From: Dioscorea cayenensis subsp. rotundata
Taxonomy: Eukaryota; Streptophyta; Magnoliopsida; Dioscoreales; Dioscoreaceae
Assembly (NCBI RefSeq): GCF_009730915.1
Contig: NC_052474.1
Location: 8,963,501 to 9,027,500, forward strand
Length of the DNA: 64,000 bases
Direction of reading: 5' to 3'
The first letter of the stretch is position 1, and every line of letters begins with the position of its first letter. The notes beneath the pieces are model-generated. The model ran no database searches, was not told where the DNA came from, and saw nothing but the letters and a program-made list of their open reading frames with translations. A program made the translations under genes and the position numbers. Of the stretch, positions 1-11,659 are shown in pieces.

Positions 1-1697
1 TTTGTAAAATTATACACTCAATTTGGGCACATGAAGGTCGTATAGCTTTCTGGAAGGGTCATACAGACTTTATGTGGGCACATAGGGGTCGCATGGTGTT
101 TTGGACAGGTCATGCGAGTACTGTGTGGGCCACATGAGAACACAGTATTGCTGCAGTAAAACTACTACAATGCTTCATCTCTGAACTTGCTTCTTTTCAT
201 CCTGAATTCAGCCCGAAATATGTTTTGAACTCTTAATCACCTTTTGATACCCTATCAAGCAAATAAAAGTAAACAACATATGGATCCCACCACCACAACT
301 TTCTCTTATCATTCTTCAATTGAAATCGTAAGTTTTTCTTTGTCTTCCTCCTTTAAACTACTCACCTTCTCCCACCAAAGCCATACTTGACAGCCATTTC
401 CAACAACCATGCCTCACCTTTCCAACAATCACTCCGTCCCTCTCTGATGCCATGTCGCCGGCCATTCCTGCAGTAAAGTGTTAGGGATTTTGACTTTTGT
501 AAGCAGTCCTCTTTCTCTCTTGCTTCTGGCTAGGATTTTTGGAAGGGATTAGAGCTTTGATGGAGGGTGGAGAGGAAGCTTGTGGAGGAGCTGGGCAACT
601 GAACCTTAGGCAACCCTTTTCTCTTTGTTTTGGAGTGTATATGCAACCATGTTGTTTCTTAGAGGCTTGATGATTGGTAATCTAGTTTCTCTTGTGCATG
701 TGTAAGGGTTTAAAAACCTTGTATGAGATAGGATCTTGTCTTTGCTTGTGATGTTGGAATGTTTGTATATTTTTTCCCCCTAGCATGGTTTTAGGCAAAT
801 GATGCAAACCATAGCATTCATCTTGCACATAAGGTGTTTATTAAAATGCCTCAATGAGTTCTTGTTGCTTGCTATGCCTTGGGAATCTACGATATCTATA
901 CATTGTGATTAGGTTGCCTTTTCTTGATCTCTTGGCACGAGTTGCTTGATTTATGGTTTAAGTTAGTGTTGGTTGCTTAAGCCTACGAGCATTTTCATGC
1001 ATGACTAGCTTTTCCTCCATGTCTTTATGCATTCTTGGCACCTATTAGTTGTAGTATTGTCTTAATCTAGTTGACTTTGAGATTTTCTCTTTAGTTCTTG
1101 TTTTTGTGAATAGTTGCTTCAAGACTTTGTATATGCCAACTATGAGTTGTTTCTTCATATAGATGCAATTATTTTGATCACAAGTCTTGTAATTGCTCTA
1201 ATCTTCCCTCATTCTAGTTTGCCAAATCTAGATGTTCTCAATCTTTTTAGATGTCAAATCTGATATGATTTTACCTATACATGTATAGGTATGTATGCTT
1301 GAATTGCTTCTTTTTCAATGACCATATGTTTTGCCATGCATTTGCTAGTTAACCTTGTCTTACTGCTTGGTGGCCAAATAGTGTGGGAGTTATACTTGAA
1401 GCCTTGCATGAGTAAGATCCTTGTGTATTAGTTCCTCCTTAATCTTGAGGCCATAACTAGTATTTTAGTATTCTTTATTCTTTGGTCACATGAGATGTCT
1501 AGTACTAGGAGCATGTGTGAATAGTCCTTTCTTTTTGGCTTGGTTTATGGTTCATTGTTTTGAGTTTTGTTAAAATTATGTTTTGAGTTTTGTATTTGGG
1601 CTATGCCTTTTCTAATATATTTCAAGAAGGGATGATCTTGTCTTTGAGTATAAGTTAGAATTTGAAGAAATCTAGGTAAGTAACAACATATAAATTA

Positions 1698-1735
<38 letters not shown>

Positions 1736-2970
1736 TTTTGACACTAGCTAAATTTGTTAATTTAATTATTTTATACATTCATTGTTGGTTGATTAGTCAT
1801 TTATTACTTCTTTAATTATGACTATTTTCAGAATTATCTTTTAGTTAGCTAAATTTCTGATTTATGATATCTTTTTTTGAAGTATCTGAAATTATTTGAG
1901 TTATTAAATATTTATTTAATTTTGGATTATTTATTATGTGAATTATCAGATATTTTATTTAAATTGTGATTATTTATATTTCTCTCAATTGTTTTAAAAT
2001 TATATTAATTATATTTGTGAGTTATCTGGAATATTTAGTTATTTGACAATTTTGATAAATTATCGGTTCAAATTTAAATAACTGGTTTATTTTAATATTA
2101 TAAAAATGGGATCATGCGGCTGATGAAATTACTTGCCGATTTACCCCGTATTTAGCTCAGTCTAAACTTTGATATTATGTTTTTGCTGGCATTAAGTATT
2201 TTGACATTAAAATTAGTCCCCAATTGACTATGTACTAACCCTGTCACTGGGGGTTAAACACTGACAGTGTTGACACGTATCTGATATGTTAAGAAACTAT
2301 AGTTTCGCACTGTTCCGTCGGTAAAGAATAGCGGCCTTTAATATTCTAACTCGGGTCACCAAAGATAAACAAATGAACTCTTTGATATTCTAGCTCGAGT
2401 GACTAAGGGTAAACAAATGAACTCTGATATTTTTGTTTCGACTATGGTTATCGGGAGACATATACTTTATTTATCTGAAAAATCAAGCTATATTGGATGT
2501 TTTTGTTTTGATTGTGAATTGTATTTCAGTAATTGTTCTGCTATATCATATTACTGATTTCTATTCTGAATTTTTGAAACTTTTTATAACCTCAACTTTT
2601 TTAGTGGTTGCTTACTGTGCTCCTAAGCTCATTAAATTGTTTTTGTTTGTTTTTTTTTCAGATCAGGAATAGGTGTGAGTGGTGGCAGCTTAGTGTCTTG
2701 GGGCAAACTGTCTTCTAGTGCTAGCAAGTTGATAAATTTCGCTTTCTTGGGGTTTTAGATTTTCATATCTTTGAATAATTGTTGTGTCAGATCTTGTTAG
2801 TTGATTTCGTTGTATTTTGAACCTTGTAACTTCTTTTGGTTTCTGAATCCAGTTGTCTATTAGACATTATATCCTTTTGTAAGGTAGGTTCTGAGACCTT
2901 GCATGCTCACTTGGTCTCGGCCTTATGGGTATGCGACTGTTTGTTAGCGCACTGTGTTCGGGGCATGACA
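1..2970 (-). mobile_element. Long LTR (retrotransposon), cut off by the window start
   Basis: The plus strand ends in GGGGCATGACA at 2960-2970, so the minus strand begins TGTCATGCCCCGAAC, an LTR-type TG start. The outer ~1.4 kb (about 1550-2970) is a diverged inverted relative of the complete solo LTR at 56888-59703. Shared marks are CACTGGGGGTTAAACACTGA near 2245, GAAACTATAGTTT near 2293, paired 'CTCGGGTCACC'-like blocks near 2350-2400, and an AGGTAAGTAA block followed by a (TA)n run at about 1703-1733. The inner part (1-1500) shows no clear match to the other copy, so this may be a longer subfamily or may run into the internal region. No coding region is visible. Long LTRs of this kind are typical of some Ty3/gypsy chromoviruses such as Del/Tekay; that assignment is inference. 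Confidence 0.7.
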
Positions 2971-3184
2971 CAACGCATAAAACGGCATTAATTCAATAAA
3001 AATACATGGATAATGTATAAAATGTATACATAAAAATATGCATATTTAGACATTTATCAATTAGCACAAGGTGCTACATTTATTTCATTTATGTCCTTTG
3101 TGCTTGATTGTGTTAATTTCAATTGGCTTTTTTTTGGAATCTAGAGAATTGTGTCTTTTAATTATTGAGAAAAAAAATTAGGTC

Positions 3185-3254
<70 letters not shown>

Positions 3255-3499
3255 ACATGAAGTGATATTGTATCTTAGATTTTCTGAAAGAAAATACAAA
3301 CACATCCTTGGGTAATTAATTGAGACATATTCATGAGATTGTATCTTAGATTTGTTGAAACAAACACATCATTGGATAATTAATTGAGGCATACTAAGTA
3401 TCTTGCAAAACAAGGGGTTTGAAAGGAAGAAATTTAAAGGGATGAAATTAAAAGCATATATATTCAAATTCTACCTTTGGATTATTATTATTACTAGGC

Positions 3500-4570
3500 A
3501 TTCTCCCCAGCTTCACATCGGAGTTTTGCATAAATAAATAAGTGCAATTAAAGTTTTTTTAATTATTAACATCATAAGTAATATAAATAAAAACTTAAAT
3601 GTAATAAAAACTTTAAATTTATTCCTTCAAACATTTGGGAGCAGATTATAAAAATAATATAATTAAATAATTCATACAATGGAAACTGTTGTATCCTTTG
3701 ATTTAAAAAAATCTTATGGATATCTATTGCATAAATAAATAAGTGCAACTGTGCAATTAAAGTTCTTCAATTATTAATATAATAAGTAATATAAATAAAA
3801 CTTAAATGTAATAAAAAAATATATGATTTTTTTAGAGTGATAATCATATAGATTTATAAAATGAATATTTAAAAAACATTAATTGATATAGATAATTGAT
3901 TAAAAAATAGTAATTACTGGATCACCTAATTGCAAATTTTATTTTTATACGTTAATAATTTAACATTTGAAACTAATAAAATAATGAAAGAACATAAAAT
4001 TTGAATAAAAATTTATTAAATACAATTTAAGCATCTCTATCTTGCAATTTTAAAATTTATAATTACAATATTGCTAATTTTATGGCAGAGTTTTTTTTGT
4101 TTTTGTTTTGATTGGTTTTGTTTTTGTTTTGTTTTTTAAAATAAATTATATTATTAAACTAAGTTTGAAAATTAAGTATTGAGAAATGAATATATTTAAA
4201 GACTACAAATAAAAACATATAATACAAATAAATCAGAAGAAACTTTTAATAAACTTCTAATAATTTTATAATAAAAACATTAAATTAAGCATAAAAATTG
4301 TACAGTATTTTTCAAATACATTAGATAAAAAAATAATTTATACATGAAATAGAAATGATTAAGGATTACAGTAAAACACAAAAGATTTTTAATTTATTAT
4401 TTTAAGTTTCAAGAAGATAGTTGAGATGATTTATATTAAATTAAAGAAAAATTAAATATTTTTATTGATTATAATTAATAAACATCAAATTATATATCTA
4501 CTTTAATAGTATGTATATAGATAATTTATAAAAAAAAAATTAAAAACTTTTGGCATAACACTTACTTGGC
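3500..4570 (+). repeat. AT-rich interspersed repeat, copy A
   Basis: This segment matches 15800-16600 in the same orientation. Shared blocks are GAGTGATAATCATATA (3836 and 15945), AATAAAATAATGAAAGAA (near 3977 and 16085), ATTAAGTATTGA..AAT (near 4170 and 16250) and ATCAGAAGAAA (near 4232 and 16330). A short piece of the family also recurs inverted near 34620-34760. No protein is encoded. It includes a (CA)n run near 4655-4674 just beyond its end. Confidence 0.55.
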
Positions 4571-4999
4571 TTGATTTTCACTACCTACAACTCAATTCAA
4601 ATAAAAATATATCAGACAATTGTGATATTTGCAATAAATAAATAAAAAAAAAACACACACACACACACACACAACCAAACAACAAATATTTGATCAATCG
4701 TATTAAAAAAATAACAAAACCATGATAAACTAAATAGTAACATTATAGACTATTTATGTGAAAATACCAAGAAATGGAATTGTTATTCATCTTCATTAGA
4801 ATATGGACAATATATTTGAACACCATCATTTAATTTTTTTAATTTTAGGTTTTTCATCTTCTTCTTCAATTGTCTATTCATCTTCCCGTAAACCCAATCT
4901 ATATCATTTTAATAAATATGAATCTATTGGTAATTTTAAAAAAATAATAATAAAGCCCATGTTGTAATTAATGCAATAAGAAATAAATGTCATTAATTT

Positions 5000-5795
5000 T
5001 TTTTTGGTTCATTTAATATTTTATGTAATACCAAATAAATGTTGTTTATTCTTTTCTAAACAAATAATTCCAAATAATTTTAGCAAAGATTTTCAATTTC
5101 CAAAGGCCATCGGTTTCCATGAGTAGGTCTGGCTTAATGCCAATGACAAAATCAATTCCATTAAATTTTATATGTTCATAATATAATGGAGAAAATTATT
5201 TAAAAAAGAGCTTTAAAATCTTTTTTTGAAACCCTCTCCAATCATATTATCATCCATTTTTATTAGTAGATCTTATTTTATATAATAATATTATCTATTA
5301 GTCTCCTATATATATTTTTTGCATATTTAATATTTAATATAATACCAAATAAATATTGTTAAATATTTTTTAAACCAAAAACTTTTAAAAATAGGAATGA
5401 TTTAATATAAACCAGATTTAATAGTCATGATGAAATCAATGACACTTTAAACATATGCAAAAAAAAAAAAATTTAAAATCTTCTTTGAAACCCTCTCCAA
5501 TCAGATTACCACCCGTTTTCATTAGAAAATCATATTAAATATTTAATATAAACATATTTAAATACCAAATAAATATTGTTAAATATTTTTTAAACCAAAA
5601 TCTTCAAAAAAAACTAGAAAAATAGAAAGGATTTAATATAAAAACCGATTTAATGGACATGATGAAATCAATGCCACTTTAAATATATGAAAAAAAAAAT
5701 TAAAAATCTTCATTAAAACCCTCTCCAATTAGAACATCTTATACTTAATATAAAACCGATTTAATGTCCATGATGAAAACTAATGCCTATTATGC
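5000..5795. repeat. Degenerate tandem repeat, about 3.3 units of ~225-320 bp
   Basis: Three landmark blocks recur in the same order. AATACCAAATAAAT(A/G)TTGTT is near 5022, 5339 and 5564. GAAACCCTCTCCAAT is near 5228, 5490 and 5713, the last as AAAACCC. A 'TTTAATG(T/G)..CATGA' block is near 5130, 5415, 5650 and 5760. Spacing of the first block is about 317 and then 225 bases. No coding potential. Confidence 0.6.
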
Positions 5796-6090
5796 AATTA
5801 AAATTTTCAATTATTAATACCATATTTAATATAAATAAAAATATTTAAATTGTTCCTTGAATCACTCTCAGAGTTGTTTATACATTTACATTAACAGTAT
5901 GTATAAATTATTATTATATTTTACTACTATTATAATAATAATAATAATAATCCAAAAGGCAGAATGTGAACGTATATACCTTTAATTTCATCCCTTAAAT
6001 TTCTTCCTTTCAAACCCTTTGTTATGCGAAATACTCTAGTACGCCTCAATTAATTACCCAAGGACGTGTTTGTATTTTTCAGAAAATCTA

Positions 6091-6948
6091 GGGTCCATTT
6101 GATACCCAAAATTTTGAGGTATAGCACAACACAACTTCTCTTGTTCTTTGTTTAGTTTGTTAAAAAATTGAAAGTACAGCACAAGAGGATGTCAGAGTAC
6201 AGCACAAGTAGTTAAAATTTTGTACGATCAAAACATCGGTACAAAAGTTTTATCGTGGTACAACACAACTAAAAGACTAAATTACCCATAATAAAGAATA
6301 AAAAATACAATCATATATATATCACATCCCATGACGCTCATCAAGTCCCACGATGCTAATCAATTTTAATAATATAATATTTTTTTAAATGTAAGATCAA
6401 TATCTTAAAATTAAAATTTTAAATCATAAAAATTAACATAATTTTTTTTTAATATATTTAATTTAAAAATTAAAAATTTAAATTGTATAAAAAATATATA
6501 TAAATCTCTTTATATCTTATATTCCTGAATCATAAATATGATTTTCATAGATATATCAAACATATTAGCAATCTCATATAAAAAATAATATTATTTTACT
6601 AATTGATATATTAACGAAATTTATCATGTATTTTTTAACAGAAAAAATTAATTTTGCATATATTTTAAAAATTTTAAAAAAATAATTATAATTTACTAAA
6701 TTGATTAATTATAAAAAAAATAATTAAAATATTGAAAACGATACCTTATTGTGAAGTTGTTTATTGTAAAATAAACATAAAATAATATAAAGGGTATTAG
6801 AAGTAATTTTATAATATCTTTGTCCAGTACTCGAGAAGCTATCCCATAGAATATCAAACATGGTACAAAACAAATAGTTGTGTTGTACCACAACTACTTG
6901 TTCTGTTCGTACTGCTTGTGATGTACTTAGCTGCGTATCAAACACATC
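6091..6948. mobile_element. MITE-like insertion, 858 bp, with CTA target duplication
   Basis: The ends are GGGTCCATTTGATACCC and, on the reverse complement of the right end, GATGTGTTTGATACGC, an imperfect terminal inverted repeat of about 17 bp. CTA flanks both sides (6088-6090 and 6949-6951). The inverted partner arm near 3265-3290 provides an empty site: there GTATCTTAGATTTTCTG is continuous. The inner ends carry further inverted similarity (AGTACAGCACAAG / TTGTGTTGTACCACAAC). TIR style and a 3-bp duplication suggest a PIF/Harbinger-like or hAT-like non-autonomous element. No transposase is seen. Confidence 0.7.
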
Positions 6949-6970
6949 CTAAGATACAATCTCACTTTAT

Positions 6971-6972
<2 letters not shown>

Positions 6973-7052
<80 letters not shown>
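6973..7052. repeat. (AAT)n/(ATT)n palindromic microsatellite
   Basis: AAT repeats switch to ATT repeats around 7002, so the tract can fold on itself. It lies about 190 bp upstream of the LEA-like gene start and forms the outer end of the 3.9-kb inverted-repeat element. Confidence 0.9.
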
Positions 7053-7055
<3 letters not shown>

Positions 7056-7098
7056 AAAACCATACAACCTCCTTCAGGCCCGGCAATAGAACCGCCCC

Positions 7099-7192
7099 AA
7101 CGTGAGTACGTGCGGTCTCTAAACTTCCATGCAACGTCTAACACTCACACCTCTTCATGGTCGTAACTCCTCCGTGCAAGGCCTATATAAAT
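7099..7192 (+). promoter_or_regulatory. Promoter of the LEA-like gene: ABRE core, RY motif, TATA box
   Basis: An ACGTG core lies at 7108-7112, the RY core CATGCA at 7128-7133 and a CTATATAAAT TATA box near 7182-7191, about 50-60 bp before the ATG at 7243. ABRE plus RY is the known pairing for ABA- and seed-maturation-controlled genes, which suits a LEA-like product. The sites are seen; their use is inferred. Confidence 0.6.
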
Positions 7193-7242
7193 TAAAAGCC
7201 TCTCCTTTCTGCAATCCATAATCCATAACTCCCCAAACGAAC

Positions 7243-8491
7243 ATGGCACGAAGAAAGGAAGTCTCTTTGATCATCATGTCAAGTATGCTTGTGTTGTTTG
7301 TGTTGTTATTGTTGTTGGGAAATGTGATGGCTTCCAATGACATGGACAATGCCAAGGATAGTTTGAGTATGGCGAAGGAGCCCTCTGGATCATGGGCTAA
7401 CTGGGTGCAAGGAAAGCTTTCTGAGTATGTTTTCTTATTGTGTAATTAATTAACCTTCATTAGATTTATGATTTAGGGATGATGTTTGTGAATGTAGTTT
7501 AATTTCTTGAAGATATGCCTCAAAGAGAAAGTAGTTAATTTTCTTTTTCTTTTTTTTTTATTTTTAATATTTTGGTTTGGCTTCTTTAAGTTTGGGAACT
7601 GATATGATGTAGTGAACTTGGGTTGAGACGTGATAATGCGCGGATGGCGTCAGATGTGATGAAGGAGAAGGCCGAAGGATTCGCCGGAATGGCCAAGGAT
7701 AAGATGACAGAAGCTGCATCAGGTATATATGGATTTTATTTGAGTTTCTTCTATCATTTGAAAGTTTTTTATTTGTTTGTTTGTCCATTGTCTGGTATCT
7801 GATGGTGATCATTGTGTGCATTTGTTTAGTGTCACTCAATTTGTGTAGATTGGTGTTTGATTAATGTTATTTGTACAAAATACTTTTACTGAGTTGATCA
7901 ACCACAAATCAATGATAGTCATCCAAGAAGAATAATAGCTATAATTGATTTCAGAAATTCAAATTAATTCGGGATAGTTATTTTGTACCCATGGCATTCC
8001 TTGAAGATCTTAGGATAATGTATTCAACTCGCATGATACTCAGCACCCAAGGTTGTATATATTCTGAGAAAAAAAAATCAACAAGATTAAATTTATTAGT
8101 AGGGAATGTAATGTTTGTCTTAAACTTGAAAGTTGAGCAATGATCGATCACTTTGTTATTTGTTCGACTTTAGGAATAATCTCGTCATCAGTAGATATGT
8201 AATATTAATGAAACTAACCATTAAAGGCCAGTAGTGAACTATAATTTGATGCCCCAAAGTTATTACTTAGAACGAAGGAAAAAATCCGCTGCTAAAATCA
8301 TTTTTGTTGCAAGAATAAGCATCTTGAATTGAATTCATTTTATCAAAGAAATACAATAATGATTATGTTTTTTTAAGAAGAAAACCATGCTCAATTAATG
8401 AAATTATTAGGGCTAATTAAATCTGTGAACTGATAGATTTCAAATAGTTTCAATAATGGTATATATGATCTTTAGGCTGATAAAGTCCATC

Positions 8492-8539
<48 letters not shown>

Positions 8540-9979
8540 AAAAATGAAAAAGCTGATAAAGTTTAGCATGCTTCTGATAACTGTGTAACTTGCCACCTTT
8601 TTTTCCATAGAAGTTCAAAAGTATATTGTGGGGAATCATTAGTTTTCTAAGGAATAGAAAACATCACTCACTCTTTCCTTTGAAGTGATTGATTTGCTAT
8701 GAAGCAATGTCTCTTTTATGGCACACAGAGCTTGACCACTACTTTAGTTCCATGACACATATCATGCTTTGTGCTCTGTAGTTATATATATTTATATTAG
8801 TTCAATGAGCTGATCAAAGTGTGATTAATTAGACATGATTTAATAACTGGATACCTTTTATAAGAAGAATGCAATGATATCGATGAAAATAGAAGATTAA
8901 GAATGTACCCTAGAGTAGAAAAGGCTAATACACCAAGTAGACGTAACCTTTTTATATCAACAGAACCAAATGAGCTTTACTGTGGAGGATTAAAGTTGAA
9001 CTCATGATTTGTAACTTTAGTGACTTCAGCTTTTACCGAAAAATCTAGAAATTTGGAGCCTTATCATGATATAGAAACATAATAATCACAAACATGTGAA
9101 GAGGAATGACATGAGGGCCTTCTAACATCATTTTAAAACGTCAAACATTAATGTAAAAGCATCCGACAATTTATAGTGCTGTTTTGATTCTGTTTAATTC
9201 AATTGCTTCAAGACTAGTGCTGTTGTACTAACCTACTGTTTGCAAGCATTAGTGTGATCATTATCGGTTTGAACTACCTTCTACTACATGCGATGCAAGT
9301 ATTTTACTATGTTGAGATGTTGAATTGAAAATTACATTTTACTTGCATAGATGTGAAGTAGCAACTTCACCCGATTAATTATTTCTTACAATAATTTGTT
9401 GGTGATTTTGGTGTGCGCGCATTTGATGTTTAAACCATTTATCTTTTAGATGCTGCTCAGAAGGCTGGAGAGATGAAAGATGCTGCAGAGAAGGCGTATG
9501 AAGGTGCAAAGGAGACAATGAATAATGCTTATATGGGTGCCAAGGATTCGATGTCAAAGGACTCGATGTCGATTGCATCAGTGAAGTACAAGGTAGGAGG
9601 AGTGTCGAGGAAGGTGGTAGATGGACTTAACAATGCAGCAGTTACTGCCGGAAAGGCTTTTGAAGGTGCAAAGGAGAGCATGAGTGATTCTTATCAAGGT
9701 GCAAAGGATTCGATAAGGATGGACAGTGCTGGAACAGTGAAGGACAAGGCAGGAGAAGTGGCAGGTAAGATGCAAGAAGAAGCCAAGAATGCAGCAAACA
9801 CTGCAGGAAAGGCATTTGAAGATGCAAAAGTGACGGTGAGTAATGCTTATACCGGTGCAAAGGATTCGATGACGATGGCCAATGCGAAGGAAGGCTATGA
9901 AACTGCAAAGGATAAGGTAACAAAGAGTACAAATGGAGATTTGGGAGCTCTTAGGAGTGCAAATCCAGAAGAGCTGTGA
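7243..9979 (+). CDS. LEA-like protein with N-terminal signal/anchor, three exons
   Basis: Exons are 7243-7424, 7613-7722 and 9450-9979, with GT-AG introns (gtatgt...tgtag, gtatat...tttag). Lengths 182+110+530 give 274 codons, so 273 aa plus TGA. The first ATG after the TATA box gives an N-terminus of basic residues, then a Leu/Val-rich hydrophobic stretch (about residues 8-30), which reads as a signal peptide or anchor. The rest is hydrophilic, rich in Ala, Lys, Glu, Asp and Met. A ~23-residue unit recurs three times in exon 3: A(E/G)KA(Y/F)EGAKE..., then ...YxGAKDSM. These amphipathic, Cys-free repeats are typical of LEA_4-like proteins that protect cells during drying. Intron 2 (1.7 kb) holds a (CT)n run. 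The promoter has ABRE and RY motifs. Splice sites are predicted by eye, but the frame is kept across all junctions. The exact subfamily is not certain. Confidence 0.85.
8497..8538. repeat. (CT)n microsatellite in intron 2 of the LEA-like gene
   Basis: About 20 CT units, followed by an A-rich stretch. It lies inside the 1727-bp intron. Confidence 0.9.
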
Positions 9980-10172
9980 GAATTTATTGAGATGATGTAA
10001 GAAGTGAAGTAGCATGAAGAGATTTTCCAAATTATGTTTATGAAATCCTTCTCTACGTTTGAAAAATTAATGTTTGGTTTTGAGTTTGCATGAAGATGTG
10101 TGACTATGTATAGCTAGTTGCTCATTGTCTGTATTTGTTTCTAGACAGTTGTAACTTCACTTAGCTGCAATG

Positions 10173-10178
10173 AATAAA
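10173..10178 (+). terminator. Poly(A) signal AATAAA of the LEA-like gene
   Basis: AATAAA lies about 195 bp after the TGA stop, followed by T-rich sequence. This is a plausible 3' end; no transcript evidence is available here. Confidence 0.5.
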
Positions 10179-10199
10179 GCCATGAAGATGGCCTTCTTT

Positions 10200-10986
10200 T
10201 TGTTTAAGCTTATGCTTCCATATATCCTTGCATTCTTTGACAGCTTTTTCTTTTCTTTAGACATGTGACAACCCTCGAACCTTTAAATCTTTGGTTATTG
10301 GAGAGGGTACTGGTTTAATTTGTATTTGTTTGAAGGATTATTAGCTTTAGAATTAATTTTTTCAAAGCATAGTAAAAATAAAAATTATTTGGTCTTTATT
10401 TTTCTGAAGTACACTTTCATTTCCTTGATGCAATTTTATTCTCAAACTTGTGATTTGAACCTAAAATAATTTAAACACAATATATACCTTTCCAAAGATT
10501 GTTTTCACACAATTATTATGATTTTTGTTTTTCAATTGGTCCTTTCTCTCCTAGAACAACTTTTGAAAGGAAAATCTACAAATTATCCCAATTTTTATAG
10601 CTAAAATCCATTCTATCACTTAAAGTACTAAATGTGCCAAACTTGAGTAAATCATTCTCAATTTTGTTGATGTATTAGTATGTGGTGGATGCTGGAACCT
10701 GCTCAACATTTTCTTTTCTATTGGAATTCTATCACTCACATAAAATTGAATTATGCTTGTAAACAATTACCTCGTTTTCAACCATTATATTCTCTCTTTT
10801 CACAATTTAAATAAGAAGAATTATAAAAGTTGTTTTATATATACAATATTGGAACCATATATAATGTAGACAAAATAGTTGATCCTCTTTCTCCGTTCAG
10901 TGATTTTGACATTTTGAACCGTTTTCATAATATATATTTATATCTATTTTTATTCTTACTTGATTAATTCAAATGGTTTCTTTTGA
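10200..10986. other. Intergenic, no gene seen
   Basis: AT-rich sequence with stops in every frame. I see no repeat structure or coding similarity. Confidence 0.6.
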
Positions 10987-11657
10987 TATAATGCCCGAAT
11001 TGGTTCCTCTACTTTTCTCTCTCTTCCTTTTTGGTCACTCTACTAAAAAATACTTCTAACTAGTCTCTCTACTTTTAAAAATGGTTCTACTTAGTGCCTT
11101 CTACTCTAAAATGAGCCAATTAGTGGCTGTATTTTCAAAAATAGAGGGACTGGATGAAAAGAGACTAAGGAGCCGTTTGGTTCGTAGTAATGACATATTA
11201 CCACATAACAAGATTATTATGGTAATATGAGTGGGAATGTTACATGGTTGGAATATTGCTGTAATTTGATATAATCATGTTCGGTTGGGAACTCTTATTA
11301 CCGGGAATAGTTCATTGCCGTGTTTAGTTGTCATGGTAATCAATTTGCTAAAATATAAAAAAAGTTATAAGATTACCACAGTAATGTAAGATAGACACTA
11401 AATTTGGTGGTAATAGGATTACCAACTTTCTTGATAATATTTATAAGTTGGTAATATGATATTACCATCCAGATTACCACCGGTGCAATGCCAGACGTGG
11501 TAATCTTTCTACATTACCATGAACCAAATGGCCCCTAAGAGTAAAAGGACTAAGTTAGGTCATTTTCAAGAGTAGAGGGACTAGTGGGAAGTATTTCTGA
11601 GTAGAGGGACCAAAAGGGAAGATAGAGAAAAATAGAGGGACCAATTCAAGTATTATA
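10987..11657. mobile_element. MITE-like element with ~180-bp inverted ends (host of a nested MITE)
   Basis: The left end TATAATGCCCGAATTGG.. and the reverse complement of the right end GTATAATACTTGAATTGG.. are inverted repeats. Both continue through CCTCTACTTTTCTCTCTCTTCC-like, TTTTGGTC(A/C)CTCTACT and AATACTTC..ACTAGTC motifs. The 'GTCCCTCTACTTTT' style matches the MULE-like ends at 44226 and 54367. The centre is occupied by a separate MITE (11169-11535). A clear target duplication was not found. Confidence 0.65.
11169..11535. mobile_element. Tourist-like (PIF/Harbinger-type) MITE, 367 bp, TAA target duplication
   Basis: The left end is GGAGCCGTTTGGTTCGTAGT and the reverse-complemented right end is GGGGCCATTTGGTTCATGGT. 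TAA flanks both sides (11166-11168, 11536-11538). The interior is rich in GGTAAT/ATTACC pairs. TIR sequence, TAA duplication and length all fit Tourist MITEs. It was inserted into the centre of another inverted-repeat element. Confidence 0.85.
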
Positions 11658-11659
11658 CT

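Larger units (their letters stand above)
3187..7055. mobile_element. Inverted-repeat element of ~3.9 kb with trinucleotide-repeat ends
   Basis: The left arm (3187-3500) and right arm (7055 down to 5926, interrupted by a later insertion at 6091-6948) are reverse complements. Both read (TTA)n, then a GTATCTTAGATTTTCTG block, CCTTGGGTAATTAATTGAG, a GGGTTTGAAAGGAAGAAAT block, and finally GGATTATTATTATT. The left arm also carries an internal tandem duplication (about 3264-3330 and 3338-3396). The interior (3500-5926) is very AT-rich with no coding potential. I see no transposase and cannot define a target duplication, because both ends lie in microsatellite. It could be a non-autonomous MULE-like or foldback element. 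Confidence 0.6.

Noticed and set aside
6918..7166. 82-codon ORF with a long poly-Ile run
   Set aside because: It is a translation of the (AAT)n/(ATT)n microsatellite, not a protein gene.
9578..10030. 150-codon minus-strand ORF opposite the LEA-like exon 3
   Set aside because: A shadow of the repetitive coding strand; the plus strand has the spliced gene with promoter and consistent phases.
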